DNA of 64,000 nt. Source: Myxococcales bacterium. GTDB taxonomy: Bacteria > Myxococcota_A > UBA9042. The stretch covers positions 1 to 64,000 of the forward strand of contig CANLIC010000007.1 in the NCBI GenBank assembly GCA_947491025.1. Reading direction: 5' to 3'. Numbering within the stretch: position 1 is the first letter of the stretch; each line of letters starts with the position of its first letter. Shown piece after piece: positions 7,787-16,245 of this stretch. Position numbers and translations under genes: made by a program. The notes under the pieces are model-generated. The model was given only the letters and a program-made list of their open reading frames with translations, was not told the origin of the DNA and did no database searches.

Positions 7787-8385
7787 GCGGCCTCATCCGC
7801 AGCTTGCGCTTCCGCGTGCGTCGCGGCTGGGTGGGCGGCACACTCGCGCTGCTGCTGTCCAGCCCCGCTGTCGCCCACATGCCGGCGGTGCTCAAGACCG
7901 AGCACGTCATCGAGCGCCCCGAGATCTCCTGGGCCCTGTACGGGCGATTCGTCAGCGGTGACGAGGTCTACCGCCTGAAGGGCACCTACGAGAAGCCCTT
8001 CGCGCTGCCCTTCGAGATGCTGGTGCCGCACCGCGACGACCACCGCCGGTTCCGCCCGCGTTTCGCCGTGGTCGCGGCCGGGCTGCCCGAGCCGACGACG
8101 GCCGAGCGCGAAGCGTTGCCGAAGCCCCTTCCGGCTGGGCAGGGCGCCTTGGTCGAGCTGAACGACGACCCGGACCGGCTGGTCGTCTTCGAGAGCGTGC
8201 TGCGCCGCATGTACTGGTCGAGCACGCCCATCGCGCTGCCCGTCCCGGCGGGGCCCTTCGAGATCTGGATCTGGAACCCAGATCGCACGTCCGGCGACTT
8301 CACCTTCGCGCTCGGCGTCGAGGAAGACTTTGGCGGCGGCGGCGCGGCGGGGGTCTTCGAAGATTGGGGGACCTATGCGTACTAG
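7783..8385 (+). CDS. Periplasmic protein with predicted mature N-terminal histidine
   Basis: A 200-residue secreted protein. The Sec signal peptide ends in SSPAVA, and cleavage there would expose His32 as the mature N-terminus, followed by MPAVLKTEHV. Other His residues (PHRDDHRR) and acidic residues are spread through the domain. An N-terminal His plus internal His is the arrangement used by copper histidine-brace proteins, though no known family is recognised. The start is the ATG overlapping the previous stop; an in-frame GTG lies nine bases upstream. The 3' end overlaps the next gene by 11 bases. The terminal region is Gly-rich and acidic. Confidence 0.75.
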   Translation: MSGLIRSLRFRVRRGWVGGTLALLLSSPAVAHMPAVLKTEHVIERPEISWALYGRFVSGDEVYRLKGTYEKPFALPFEMLVPHRDDHRRFRPRFAVVAAGLPEPTTAEREALPKPLPAGQGALVELNDDPDRLVVFESVLRRMYWSSTPIALPVPAGPFEIWIWNPDRTSGDFTFALGVEEDFGGGGAAGVFEDWGTYAY

Positions 8386-8887
8386 CCCATGCAGTCGCGC
8401 TGCTGTGATGTCGCTGCTCGCAGCGGCTGCGATCGCGCTGTCCCCGCGCGCGGCGCTGGCGCATGAGGGCGCCTTCAGCGTCGGCGTGCCGATCGAGATC
8501 GACGTCGTCGGCTTCGTCGTCGGCCCGCGCCCCGAGCTGCTCTGGCGCCCGGGATCGGCCGGCAGCGTCAGCCACGTCCGGGTCGCCCTCGGCGCGCTCT
8601 TCGGGCCGGAGTACGGCTACTTTCCGGCGGCGCTCGGCTGGCGGGGGCGCTTTCGCCATGGCGCGCGGGTGCAGCCCTTCGTCGGCGCCGGCGCGGAGCT
8701 GCAGACCTTCGTCGTCCTCGATGCCCCGCCGTATTGGCGCCTGGGCTGGTACCTGGAGGGCGGCGTCGACGTGCGCCTCATCGGCGCGCACCACCTGACC
8801 CTGCAGGTGGCGCCGGATCTCTCGGTCGGCAACCACCTCGGCGTCGGGCTCTCGACTCGGATCGGCTGGCGCTTCGATCTGGATTGA
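8375..8887 (+). CDS. Outer-membrane-like protein, third gene of the operon
   Basis: A 170-residue secreted protein. The signal peptide (AVMSLLAAAAIALSPRAALA) would be cleaved before His30 (HEGAFSV), so this product too would start with His. The mature part alternates polar and apolar residues with recurring Gly and aromatic residues (ARVQPFVGAGAELQTF, RLGWYLEGGVDVRL, GVGLSTRIGWRF), consistent with a small beta-barrel of about eight strands. The ATG at 8375 lies inside the end of the preceding gene, pointing to coupled translation. Function unknown; transport or surface display of the partners' ligand is an inference from the operon. Confidence 0.72.
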   Translation: MRTSPCSRAAVMSLLAAAAIALSPRAALAHEGAFSVGVPIEIDVVGFVVGPRPELLWRPGSAGSVSHVRVALGALFGPEYGYFPAALGWRGRFRHGARVQPFVGAGAELQTFVVLDAPPYWRLGWYLEGGVDVRLIGAHHLTLQVAPDLSVGNHLGVGLSTRIGWRFDLD

Positions 8888-8928
8888 CCGGGCCTTTTCG
8901 CCCTGCGTCGATGCCGCTCGAGCCGTCG

Positions 8929-9151
8929 CGGCGCTGAGTACGGTCATGCAGTTCGCCAACAGGGGCTCGCGCCCGTCGAACAGGTCGCAGCTCGGGTCCT
9001 TGAGGTCGGCTCGCAGCACGCCCTGGCGGCCGAGGCGACGCAGCACGCGGCGACGCACGGCGAGGGTCAGCGCCTCGACCTCTCGTCAGGTGGGTGCTCG
9101 AATGCGCTGAAACTTCGATGCGTTGCTGCCGGCGACGGCATGCCAGACGCC
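8929..9151 (-). mobile_element. IS91-family transposase remnant (middle part) with in-frame stop
   Basis: Minus-strand translation reads VWHAVAGS..KFQR, then REVEALTLAVRRRVLRRLGR and QGVLRADLK, a segment that follows the HUH motif in IS91-type transposases. A TGA at 9086-9088 interrupts it. Bases 9104-9151 match window bases 1-48 at 42 of 48 positions, so this is a diverged relative of the element at the left edge. Homology stops abruptly at 9151 and fades near 8929. Confidence 0.75.
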
Positions 9152-9432
9152 GGCCCCAGCCGCTGCCCGCTCTCTGTACAGCACGGCGCCGGGTAGTGCT
9201 CCCGACGCCTCGCGATCGGCGGGCGGCCGCCGGGGCTGTGGCGGAGCGGTGGGGGTGAAAGCGAGGTCAAACTTCCCATCCGTTCAACAACTGCGGCTGG
9301 GCGATGGTCGCCGAGAAACATGATGGGGATCGGCAAGCAGAGCGCAAACGCATCGTCGGTTTGAGGAGGGCCATCCAAGATGGAGAAGGATCGGCGTCGG
9401 TCCGTCTTGTCAGCGGTCCTTTGGATTCCTGA

Positions 9433-10437
9433 TCATGGACTTCCGGGCACGTCTACACACGATGGAGGGGTGTCGTTGCCACGGTAAGGCACGCAGCACC
9501 TTGTGGCCGTCGGCCCAAAGACCACGCTCCACACTCCGAAGCGCCCCAGGCAGGTCCTGTCTATCCACCATTCCGCCGAGTAATCCGCGGCGCGCCGGCA
9601 GCTCGTGTATCCCGCGGGAGCGTGGGTCTGTGCCTCGGGGGCAGGTTCATCAGCTCGTCCGCGGACGACTCGCACCAACTCGCCGTCTCGTTGCGCTATC
9701 TCCTGAATTGCAGCCTCGCGACCCCACGAATCGAAATGGTGTGCACGAGCAATTTGCGCGAAACTGAGCGCCCCCGGAGGGATGCGTTCAAGAACCCCGT
9801 GGACCGTCGCGCTTCCCTCGAACCGTTCAAATCTCCGGGTCGCGGTGATGTTGTTTAGATCAATTCTGGAGGGCGTCTGAAACAAAGAAGGGGCGCAGTT
9901 GCGGCACGCGCCGATGGAACCCGCGTTCGTACCCCACGCCGTAACGGGCGTGATCTCCGTGATGGAGGGGGCTGCGCGTTTCTGAATCATGCGGAGTTGT
10001 CTTTGTCCTTCTTCGTTCACAATCAGTAGCTCCGCCAATCCGGGGTCGGGCGCGCCTGGATGTGTTGGCTCGCGAAAGAGGATGGCCCAAACGACCCCAT
10101 CCAGGAGGCCATCGCGTGTATTGCTTCCGTTGGCTCCAACGTTGTCTCGCGCCCGAATCGTGCCTGCATACACGGGTCTTTCGCCGCGGCTATAGCGGCC
10201 GATGGCGAGATGGAGCTCCTGAAGCTGGCGAGCGATGGCGATGTTCGTGAGCCGTTCCCGAGGATCGCGCGGGCCGCTGATCATGCCGTGCTGATCCTGG
10301 CTTGAATCCCAACACTTTGCGGGCTCGGGCAATGGCGGGGGCAGCGCTGCGTTCGTCGCACGGCCGGATGAGCAGCCCAAGGACACGTCGATGCAGAGCG
10401 CAAGAACGAACCAACCATTGATGCTCTTGTGCGGCAT
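9433..10437 (-). CDS. Lipoprotein of unknown function
   Basis: A 334-residue protein with a short lipoprotein signal (MPHKSINGWFVLALC) and lipobox VSLGC, Cys22 being the anchor. The mature part starts with a Pro-rich linker. Its Cys residues (ACRNCAPS, TSCRRA, TRCCVPY, SCVDV) cluster toward the middle and C-terminus, probably as disulphides. A GGAG site eight bases upstream supports the ATG at 10437; an upstream in-frame ATG at 10467 is an alternative. No family is recognised. Codon GC is lower than in the housekeeping genes, hinting at a less adapted or acquired gene. It is flanked by transposase debris on both sides. Confidence 0.65.
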   Translation of the reverse strand: MPHKSINGWFVLALCIDVSLGCSSGRATNAALPPPLPEPAKCWDSSQDQHGMISGPRDPRERLTNIAIARQLQELHLAIGRYSRGERPVYAGTIRARDNVGANGSNTRDGLLDGVVWAILFREPTHPGAPDPGLAELLIVNEEGQRQLRMIQKRAAPSITEITPVTAWGTNAGSIGACRNCAPSLFQTPSRIDLNNITATRRFERFEGSATVHGVLERIPPGALSFAQIARAHHFDSWGREAAIQEIAQRDGELVRVVRGRADEPAPEAQTHAPAGYTSCRRAADYSAEWWIDRTCLGRFGVWSVVFGPTATRCCVPYRGNDTPPSCVDVPGSP

Positions 10438-10909
10438 CGATACTCCATGTCCGGAGCGGGTCTTCATGACGCCCTTCGCGAGGAATGCGCAACCATGAAG
10501 GCATCCCGCGGCGCTTCCAGCACGTCCGCCCAAGCGTAGATGCGCTTCGACGGCAGGCCCTCGATGCCGACCTCGACGTTGCCGGATCGCCGCTTCAACC
10601 TCGCCTCCACGTTCACCTTGCCGGCACCGCACCGTCGACCGCCCGCCGATCGGGTGGCTCCGGGACTGTAACCCCTCAGCATGCGGCAGCGAAAATTACC
10701 TGACTTGCCGTGGCTGAGCCAACTGCGGGGGCGGCGCCGGCCGTACACTGCGACGGGGCAGGGTAGGCGATGGGCGAAGAGAGCGAAGCTGGGGGCTCCG
10801 AACGCTGGCAAGCAGGGGCTGTGTCCGGACTCGCGGCCGTGGACGAAGCGACCTCTGCCTTGACCTCTTGCGCATCGCCGGCCGAGCCCGGCGCCGCGGC
10901 ACAGGCCGT
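10438..10909. other. Region between lipoprotein and IS110 remnant
   Basis: No complete gene. On the minus strand, around 10500-10630, a short segment reads like protein (GLPSKRIYAWADVLEAPRD), preceded by noise. It may be the tail of a decayed gene I cannot identify. Confidence 0.35.
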
Positions 10910-11190
10910 TGCAAGCGCATGAAACCGCTGCCCATCCCGGTCGGCCTCGCTGCGCAACAGGCCCCAGATGGCGTGCAGCAGCTTGCGCATCACCGCGACG
11001 ATGACCTTCTTCTTCGGCTTGCCGTTCATCGCCTTGCCCTCGTAGAAGGCCTTGACATGAGGTGAGGATTGCAACGCGACCAGCGCCCGCATGGACTGCG
11101 CTCGACGGTCGTAGCCGTCGCCGGCCCGGCTGATGCGCGCCGCCTCATCGACAGAGGTCCCGGACGGGTGCTCGCGCGGGTCGATGCCGG
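10910..11190 (-). mobile_element. IS110/IS116-family transposase C-terminal remnant
   Basis: The minus strand encodes GIDPREHPSGTSVDEAARIS, then ALVALQSSPHVKAFYEGK and KPKKKVIVAVMRKLLHAIWG. This is the conserved C-terminal (Transposase_20) region of IS110/IS116 transposases. No N-terminal DEDD part is present and a stop lies just upstream of 11190, so it is a fragment. After about 10910 the frame continues into unrelated sequence. Confidence 0.8.
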
Positions 11191-11235
11191 CGTGCGTGGT
11201 CCACTGCTTTCAAGTGGCCCGGAAAAACGGCGAGC

Positions 11236-12162
11236 TCAGAGTCCAGCGACCAGCGCCTCGGTCTTGGCCCACAGCGCCGCGGCCAGCGCGTCGTCCTCGC
11301 CCTTGGCGCTGGCGCGCTCGACATTGCAATCGGCCCAGTAGGCGCCGGTGGTCGTCGCGGCCGCCGGATGGGTCGCGACGTAGACCTGGGTCGCGGCGCC
11401 CTGCGGAATCGACTTGAGGGCGATCGCCCCGCCGGCCGTCTTCATCAAGGCCGTCATGAACGCAGGCATGTGGCGTCCCAGGTTGGTGGCGATGACGCCA
11501 GGGTGGACGCTGTTGGCCGACTGTCCCGCGGGCAGGCGCTTGGCCAGCTCGCGCGCGAAGAGCAGGTTGGCGAGCTTGCTCTGGCCGTAGGAGCCCCACG
11601 CTGAGTAGTTGCGGGCGGCGTCGAGGTCGTCGAGCCGGATGCCTTCGCTGTAGGCCTGGCGGTGCGCCGAGCTCGCCAGCATGACCACGCGGCCGTCCTT
11701 GGCCAGCTGCCCGAGCAGGCCGGTCACCAGCAGGTGGTGGCCGATGTGGTTGGTGAGGAACTGTAGCTCGAGCCCGTGGGAGACGGTGGCCTTCGGCAGG
11801 GCCATGATGCCGGCGTTGGCGATGATGGCGTCGATGACGAGGCTGTCTGCGACGAGCGTGGCCACGGCCTTGCGGACGCTCTCAGGCTCCGAGAGCTCGC
11901 AGGCGAGCGGTACGTGGGCGTTGGCGCCGCCGCGCAGCTCGGCGAACGAGGCGGCGGCTTTGTCGACGCTGCGCGCTGCGCCGATGACGCGGGCGCCGCG
12001 CAGGGCGAGGACGCGCGCCGTCTCCAGGCCGAGGCCGGAGTTGCAGCCGGTGATGAGGTAGGTCTTGCCGGTGAGGTCGAGGCCGGCGGTGACGTCTTCG
12101 GCGCTGCTGTTGTAGCCAAAGCCAGAGGGGCCGGGACGTTGGAAGAGGCCGTACAAGGACAT
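11236..12162 (-). CDS. Short-chain dehydrogenase/reductase
   Basis: A 308-residue classical-type SDR, NAD(P)-dependent and predicted to be cytosolic. Nucleotide-binding TGCNSGLG is at 38-45, the NAG motif at 116-118 (ANAGIMALP), the catalytic Ser near 164-165, and YGQSK (Tyr192, Lys196) is intact. The architecture resembles retinol-dehydrogenase/WWOX-like SDRs, which act on retinoids, sterols or long-chain alcohols. The substrate here is unknown. An AGGAG site nine bases upstream fixes the start. It lies back-to-back with the membrane-protein gene at 12363; a second SDR sits beside that gene's paralogue at 29354. Confidence 0.88.
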   Translation of the reverse strand: MSLYGLFQRPGPSGFGYNSSAEDVTAGLDLTGKTYLITGCNSGLGLETARVLALRGARVIGAARSVDKAAASFAELRGGANAHVPLACELSEPESVRKAVATLVADSLVIDAIIANAGIMALPKATVSHGLELQFLTNHIGHHLLVTGLLGQLAKDGRVVMLASSAHRQAYSEGIRLDDLDAARNYSAWGSYGQSKLANLLFARELAKRLPAGQSANSVHPGVIATNLGRHMPAFMTALMKTAGGAIALKSIPQGAATQVYVATHPAAATTTGAYWADCNVERASAKGEDDALAAALWAKTEALVAGL

Positions 12163-12362
12163 GGCGTGCTCCTGAGCGGCGGGGTCGGCGCCGACGCGCG
12201 ACGCTACACGGTGGGTGGTGTGCGGTCGAGGCCGGCTGGGACCACTGCTGCGCGCTGACCTTCAAGCATCACCGCCCCGCATTGCGCACCGCGTCGTTGA
12301 CCGTGATCCGGCCCGCAGGCAGGCTACTTCGAGCCTCGCGGAGGGGCGCTGACGAGGATGGC

Positions 12363-13310
12363 ATGCAGGCTGAAGTTGGCTACGCCTCGCACACCCTGCA
12401 GCCGGAGCCGGCCGACGCGGGCACGCCGTGGGTCGCGCCGTCGGCCGAGCATCGCTGGCTGCTGCGCCACGCCGCCTGGCTGGTGTCCCCTGCCGACGGT
12501 CGCGGGTCCCCGCTGTCGCGGCTGCTGCGTAGCGCCATGGTCGCGCCGATGACGCAGCTGACCTTCTTCAGCTTTGACATGCAGTGCTTTCTGTACCAGG
12601 TCTTTCATACGACTTGGGCGGCGCGCCTGGGGCACCTCGTCGGCATGACCGCAGAGGTGTTGTTCCTGCTCGCGGCGCTGAGCGCCTGGCCGATCGGCGC
12701 AGGCGTGCACGCTGGCCACGTCTTCGCTGCGCTCTTGGGCATCTGGTATGTCGGGGTCGCGTCGGCGGCGGGGCTGCGTGTGTGGGCTGCTGTGGCCACC
12801 GCCCTGGTCGTCGGCCTCTCGGTGGCTGCGGATGCGGTCGCCTTGCGCCTGGCTCAGGCCGGTGGCGATGCGCCCGACCTGTGGACGAGCCCTTGGCTGT
12901 GGGCCTGCGTCTCCTCGTTCGTCGTCGCGGTGTCCCACGCGCCCGAGCCGAAGCTGCCGCCGCGGGCCATCGGCTCCAGCCGGTGGCGGCGCATCGACGA
13001 CTACATCCTCGGCGGCGGTGAGCCGGAGCTGTCGGTCGCGCGCAAGGTCGCCCGGGCGCTGCGGGTCGCGGCGTTTGTGCCGCTCGGCACGGTCAACGAG
13101 CTGTGGGCTGGCCTGCGCTTGATGCCCTACGGCTGGCTGATGGTGATGTTTCGCCTTGGCTACGCACCTCGGCGCTGGGCGGCGCTGCAGGCCCTGGAGA
13201 CCGCCGCGCTGCGCGACGGCAACCCAGCGCTCGACTTCGTCGGCGTCGGCGGCGGCGCCATGCTCGTCGTCGGCGACGACGGTCAGCTCCGGCCCCACGC
13301 CCATGATTGA
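12363..13310 (+). CDS. Multi-pass membrane protein, long paralogue of the 29354 product
   Basis: A 315-residue protein in three parts. The N-terminal cap (about 1-45) contains TPWVAPSAEHRWLLRHAAWL. A central module of about 190 residues has four or five hydrophobic segments and the motif FHTTWAARLGHLVG. The C-terminal domain contains WAGLRLMPYGW and ALDFVGVGG. Cap and C-terminal domain recur in the 114-residue protein at 29354, which lacks the membrane module. The His-rich start of the module loosely recalls DUF962/Mpo1-like proteins, too weakly to assign. The ATG at 12363 is chosen by comparison with the paralogue. It is divergent from the SDR gene. Confidence 0.72.
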   Translation: MQAEVGYASHTLQPEPADAGTPWVAPSAEHRWLLRHAAWLVSPADGRGSPLSRLLRSAMVAPMTQLTFFSFDMQCFLYQVFHTTWAARLGHLVGMTAEVLFLLAALSAWPIGAGVHAGHVFAALLGIWYVGVASAAGLRVWAAVATALVVGLSVAADAVALRLAQAGGDAPDLWTSPWLWACVSSFVVAVSHAPEPKLPPRAIGSSRWRRIDDYILGGGEPELSVARKVARALRVAAFVPLGTVNELWAGLRLMPYGWLMVMFRLGYAPRRWAALQALETAALRDGNPALDFVGVGGGAMLVVGDDGQLRPHAHD

Positions 13311-13996
13311 TTCGTCGCCCAACGTGCCGGTGCAGCGCTCGGGCACGCCGAAGTAAGGGCTCGGTCACTTCTGGTGGCGCCTCCTTGCCGTCGAGCTGCC
13401 GAATGTCGCCGCGACCGTGGCGTAGGGGTGGATCGCGCCGCTGGACTTTCTGGCGACGACCTTCGGGATCGCGCCGCCTGCCCGCTTTGCGTGGCCCTGA
13501 CTCTTCTCGCAGCGGATCGGGTCTGGAGCCATCCGCCGATGATCAGGGTGCGTCTCGGATCCTGCGATTGCCGTCGTTGGAATCAGCGCGGCGTCGACGC
13601 CGGCACACCTGTGCCGTTTGCGATGTCGTGGGTGATCATTGGACACCCACTCAGGGAAGGCGGGTGCGCGCTGGTGCTTTGGAGCGCGCTAGGACCGCTT
13701 GCATTTGCAATCTACTCAGCCGCATGTGCTGACCCTCTCTTGATGGAGCCCCCAGCACCGCGCACGGTTGAGCTCGCACCGCTTGCGAGCCCTACCGGCC
13801 TGCGAGTATCGCTCTCGTGCGATCTCGGCGTCCAACTCCATCCGCGTCGGCTGGTTGTGGCACGGCGCCATCGGGCTCCACGCGCGTTGGGCCAGGCCGC
13901 CATGCCTGTTGGCGGGCGCAGCATCGCGATTTCCGCCTCGGCCCCACTGGTGACGCGCCTTGACGGTTCGCACCGACGCCAAGCTGGAGGACCGCC
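13311..13996. other. Intergenic region, 686 bases, no gene recognised
   Basis: Frames on both strands lack family resemblance and have inconsistent codon bias. A plus-strand stretch at about 13430-13500 looks faintly coding but contains stops. The GGAGG ribosome site at about 13986-13990 belongs to the gene at 13997. Confidence 0.4.
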
Positions 13997-14338
13997 ATGC
14001 GACTGTCATTAGAGGGAATCGGCCTTGCTGCCGTTGCGGTCGCGTCGATGGGCGGGTGCTTCGGCTTCTTTGACGAGCCTTGCCCGCAGAAAGTTCCGCC
14101 GGCGCACGTCACCGGCATTTTCAAGCCAAGCCCCAGCGCGCCGTCTGTCGGTGATGCCCTGGGCTTACCTGAATATTCGACGCTGAAGATCTTGAAGCTG
14201 GAAGCACTGTCTGACGATGTCTTCATGGTCCATTACGAGTACCTTGGTAAGGCGTTCGTCGAGCGCTGGGTACCCTGGCACGTCGCCAAGCCCAACGTTG
14301 TCGAGCAGTGGGACGACAAGGATGGCGGTTCGGAATAG
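13997..14338 (+). CDS. Small lipoprotein of unknown function
   Basis: A 113-residue protein. The lipoprotein signal (LEGIGLAAVAVASMGGC) ends in the lipobox MGGC. The mature domain holds one further Cys (EPCPQ), a Pro/Ser linker, and a compact C-terminal segment ending in WDDKDGGSE. A GGAGG site about six bases before the ATG supports the start. GC content is a little lower than in its neighbours. It is isolated, and no family is recognised. Confidence 0.65.
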   Translation: MRLSLEGIGLAAVAVASMGGCFGFFDEPCPQKVPPAHVTGIFKPSPSAPSVGDALGLPEYSTLKILKLEALSDDVFMVHYEYLGKAFVERWVPWHVAKPNVVEQWDDKDGGSE

Positions 14339-14363
14339 GGAACGGACCGGCGAACTGCACCGC

Positions 14364-14654
14364 TCACGCAGCTTCATCCGCCACGTCACCAGATTCGAGC
14401 GCGCGTCCGGCCAGTTGCGGCACGACGCTGATGCATGCCGGGCGGCCAGGCTTCGCGCCGCTTCGGCGTAGGTCCACAGTGCGCTGTGTGATGAGCGGCG
14501 AAGAGGCGCTGGGGCGAACGGCGACATCGTGTACCTCCGCTGTGCAGTTTGGCGGCGGGCTCGCGCCGGCGGAAGGTGGCGTTCGCTGGTCCCCTGCGCT
14601 GCCGTAGCCAACAGCGAGGAGCGTGACGCCTGCAGTCAGCGTCCGTCCGATCAA
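14364..14654 (-). CDS. Possible small secreted protein, weakly supported
   Basis: A 96-residue frame opens with a TTG preceded by GAGGAG at about eight bases. It begins with a possible signal sequence (MIGRTLTAGVTLLAVGYG) and continues with a Pro/Ser-rich low-complexity tail. The rest has no recognisable domain. It may be chance coding in GC-rich DNA; the main argument for it is the ribosome site together with the hydrophobic N-terminus. Confidence 0.25.
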   Translation of the reverse strand: MIGRTLTAGVTLLAVGYGSAGDQRTPPSAGASPPPNCTAEVHDVAVRPSASSPLITQRTVDLRRSGAKPGRPACISVVPQLAGRALESGDVADEAA

Positions 14655-14815
14655 TCCGACGTCTCCTCGCGCCGCGGCCCGGCGAACTGCGGTTGAAGGG
14701 CAGGACCTGGAAACGCCAACCCGCGTCCAGCCGTGCCGCTTCGGGCCGCGTCAGATGGATGAGCGCGATTCCATAGGCTGATCCGGGCGGGTTTGCCCGG
14801 TCGCTACGGCGCCCC

Positions 14816-15283
14816 TCAACCCGGCGAATCCCCCGGCCGATTGCGCATGAACGCCGCCACTTGACCGAGCTGGCTCTGCACCGTCTCGCGCAGCAGCGGC
14901 GACACCGTCGCCGGCAAGCCGTCGAGCGCCAGCGCCATGCAGCGCATCCACGCCGTCGCCTCGGGCGTGCCGATGTCGAAGGGCAGATGGCGCCGCCGCA
15001 GGCGCGGGTGGCCATGCTTCTCGATGTAGAGCTGGGGTCCGCCGAGCCAGCCGGAGAGGAATTCGTAGAGCTTCTGCCGTGAACCCGCCATGTTGCGCGG
15101 GTGCATGGCGCGGATGGTCGCGGCCTCGGGCAATCGCTCCATCGCGTCGTAGAAGCGGTCGACGAGGGCCCGGACCTCGGCGTCGCCACCGAGGCGGGCG
15201 TAGAGCGTCGTTGCCTCGCTGTCGTCGACGTCGTTGGCGTCGTTGGCGTCGTTGGCGTCGTCGCGGCGGTCGTCGGCGCTCAT
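14816..15283 (-). CDS. Truncated haemoglobin (group II-like)
   Basis: A 155-residue globin of the truncated 2-over-2 type, a haem protein binding O2 or NO. After an acidic Asn/Asp/Ala-rich leader of about 22 residues come LYARLGG, FYDAME, LSGWLGGP and the proximal-histidine block HGHPRLRRRHLPF near 93-105, followed by the WMRCMALAL helix. The leader includes three copies of a 9-base unit (15231-15257). The ATG overlaps the stop of the DUF3817 gene (ATGA), indicating coupling. A protective or O2/NO-related role is typical of the family, but nothing here shows the physiological ligand. Confidence 0.85.
   Translation of the reverse strand: MSADDRRDDANDANDANDVDDSEATTLYARLGGDAEVRALVDRFYDAMERLPEAATIRAMHPRNMAGSRQKLYEFLSGWLGGPQLYIEKHGHPRLRRRHLPFDIGTPEATAWMRCMALALDGLPATVSPLLRETVQSQLGQVAAFMRNRPGDSPG
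15231..15257 (-). repeat. Three tandem 9-base units inside the globin gene
   Basis: TCGTTGGCG is repeated three times exactly on the plus strand, encoding repeated Ala-Asn-Asp on the minus strand. Copy-number change would keep the reading frame and lengthen or shorten the acidic N-terminal leader. Confidence 0.7.
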
Positions 15284-15645
15284 GGCTCCACCTCGGCGAG
15301 GTCCGGCTGCCGCCGCAGCCATGCCTCGAGCACGAAAGCGCCAAAGGGCAAGAGGCTGGCGACCAGCGCGACCAGCGAGCGAACGAGCGACCAGCGCCGC
15401 TGCAGCGCGACGTCGATCAGCAACGCCACATAGGCCACCGAGAGCAGGCCATGCAGCAAGCCGACGACCTTGTTGGGCGTCGGCATCCCGGCCAGGTACT
15501 TCAGCGGCATCGTCAGGCCGAAGAGCATCAGGTACGACACGCCCTCGGCCAGCGCGATGGCGCGGAAGCGGCCCAGCGGGGTGCGCAGCGCGGCGGCAGT
15601 CCATAGCGCGGGCGCTTCCCGCGGTCGACTTGGGGTCTCTGGCAT
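15280..15645 (-). CDS. DUF3817-type integral membrane protein
   Basis: A 121-residue membrane protein with three predicted transmembrane helices. The DUF3817 signature is carried by RFRAIALAEGVSYLMLFG, MPLKYLAG and the central VVGLLHGLLSVAYVALL. The family is found across bacteria, often as small proteins next to unrelated genes, and its function is not established. It is the first gene of a two-gene unit, overlapping the globin gene by four bases. The ATG at 15645 is the last one before the conserved region. Confidence 0.82.
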   Translation of the reverse strand: MPETPSRPREAPALWTAAALRTPLGRFRAIALAEGVSYLMLFGLTMPLKYLAGMPTPNKVVGLLHGLLSVAYVALLIDVALQRRWSLVRSLVALVASLLPFGAFVLEAWLRRQPDLAEVEP

Positions 15646-15846
15646 CGTCGCTCGCGGTGGGCTGGGCGCACACGGGAAAGCAGGCTCGCCGGCGCACCAC
15701 GCGGCGGCGGGCGGGGAGCGTGGCAGCATCGGCAAGCACCGGCAACTCGCAGAGCGTCGGCAGGCGCCGCGTAACGCTAGCGCCCGATGCCGACTCTATG
15801 GCAAAGACGCGCCGCGGCTTGGCGCTCGCACAGGAGGAGCACGACC

Positions 15847-16245
15847 ATGGGCTGGTTGCAGAAGATCTTCGCCGGTACGCCGAAGGTGATGCCGACGTCG
15901 GCCAACGATGAGACCTTCGACGCGCTGATCGCCGGCAGCGACTTGCCGATCGTCATCGACTTCTGGAGCCCGACCTGCGGCCCGTGTCGCACGCTGGAGC
16001 CGGTCATCATCGACCTCGCGACGACCTACCAAGGCAAGGTCCTGGTCGTCGAGGTCAACACCGCCCAGGCGACGGCGGCGGCGCGGCGCTTCTCGGTGAT
16101 GGCGACGCCGACCGTTGTCTATCTGCGCGGCGGTCGCGAGGTGGAGCGCGTCGTCGGTTTTCGCGGCAGCCTCTACCACAAGGAGGTCATCGACACCGAG
16201 CTGCTCGGCGACGTCGAGGCGTCCGAGCCGACGCCGGCGTCCTAA
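15847..16245 (+). CDS. Thioredoxin-fold protein with CGPC active site
   Basis: A 132-residue cytoplasmic thioredoxin family member. The redox motif WSPTCGPC (Cys44, Cys47) and the cis-proline loop MATPT (Pro88) are both intact, so disulphide exchange is expected. A lead segment of about 20 residues (GWLQKIFAGTPK) precedes the fold, and the tail is acidic. No signal peptide is present. A GGAGGAG site lies about nine bases before the ATG. Its 3' end overlaps the convergent membrane-protein gene by four bases. Confidence 0.88.
   Translation: MGWLQKIFAGTPKVMPTSANDETFDALIAGSDLPIVIDFWSPTCGPCRTLEPVIIDLATTYQGKVLVVEVNTAQATAAARRFSVMATPTVVYLRGGREVERVVGFRGSLYHKEVIDTELLGDVEASEPTPAS

Noticed and set aside
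13374..14012. A plus-strand frame of about 210 codons
   Set aside because: Arg/Pro/Cys-rich with uneven codon bias and no recognisable motif. It also overlaps the better-supported lipoprotein start at 13997.
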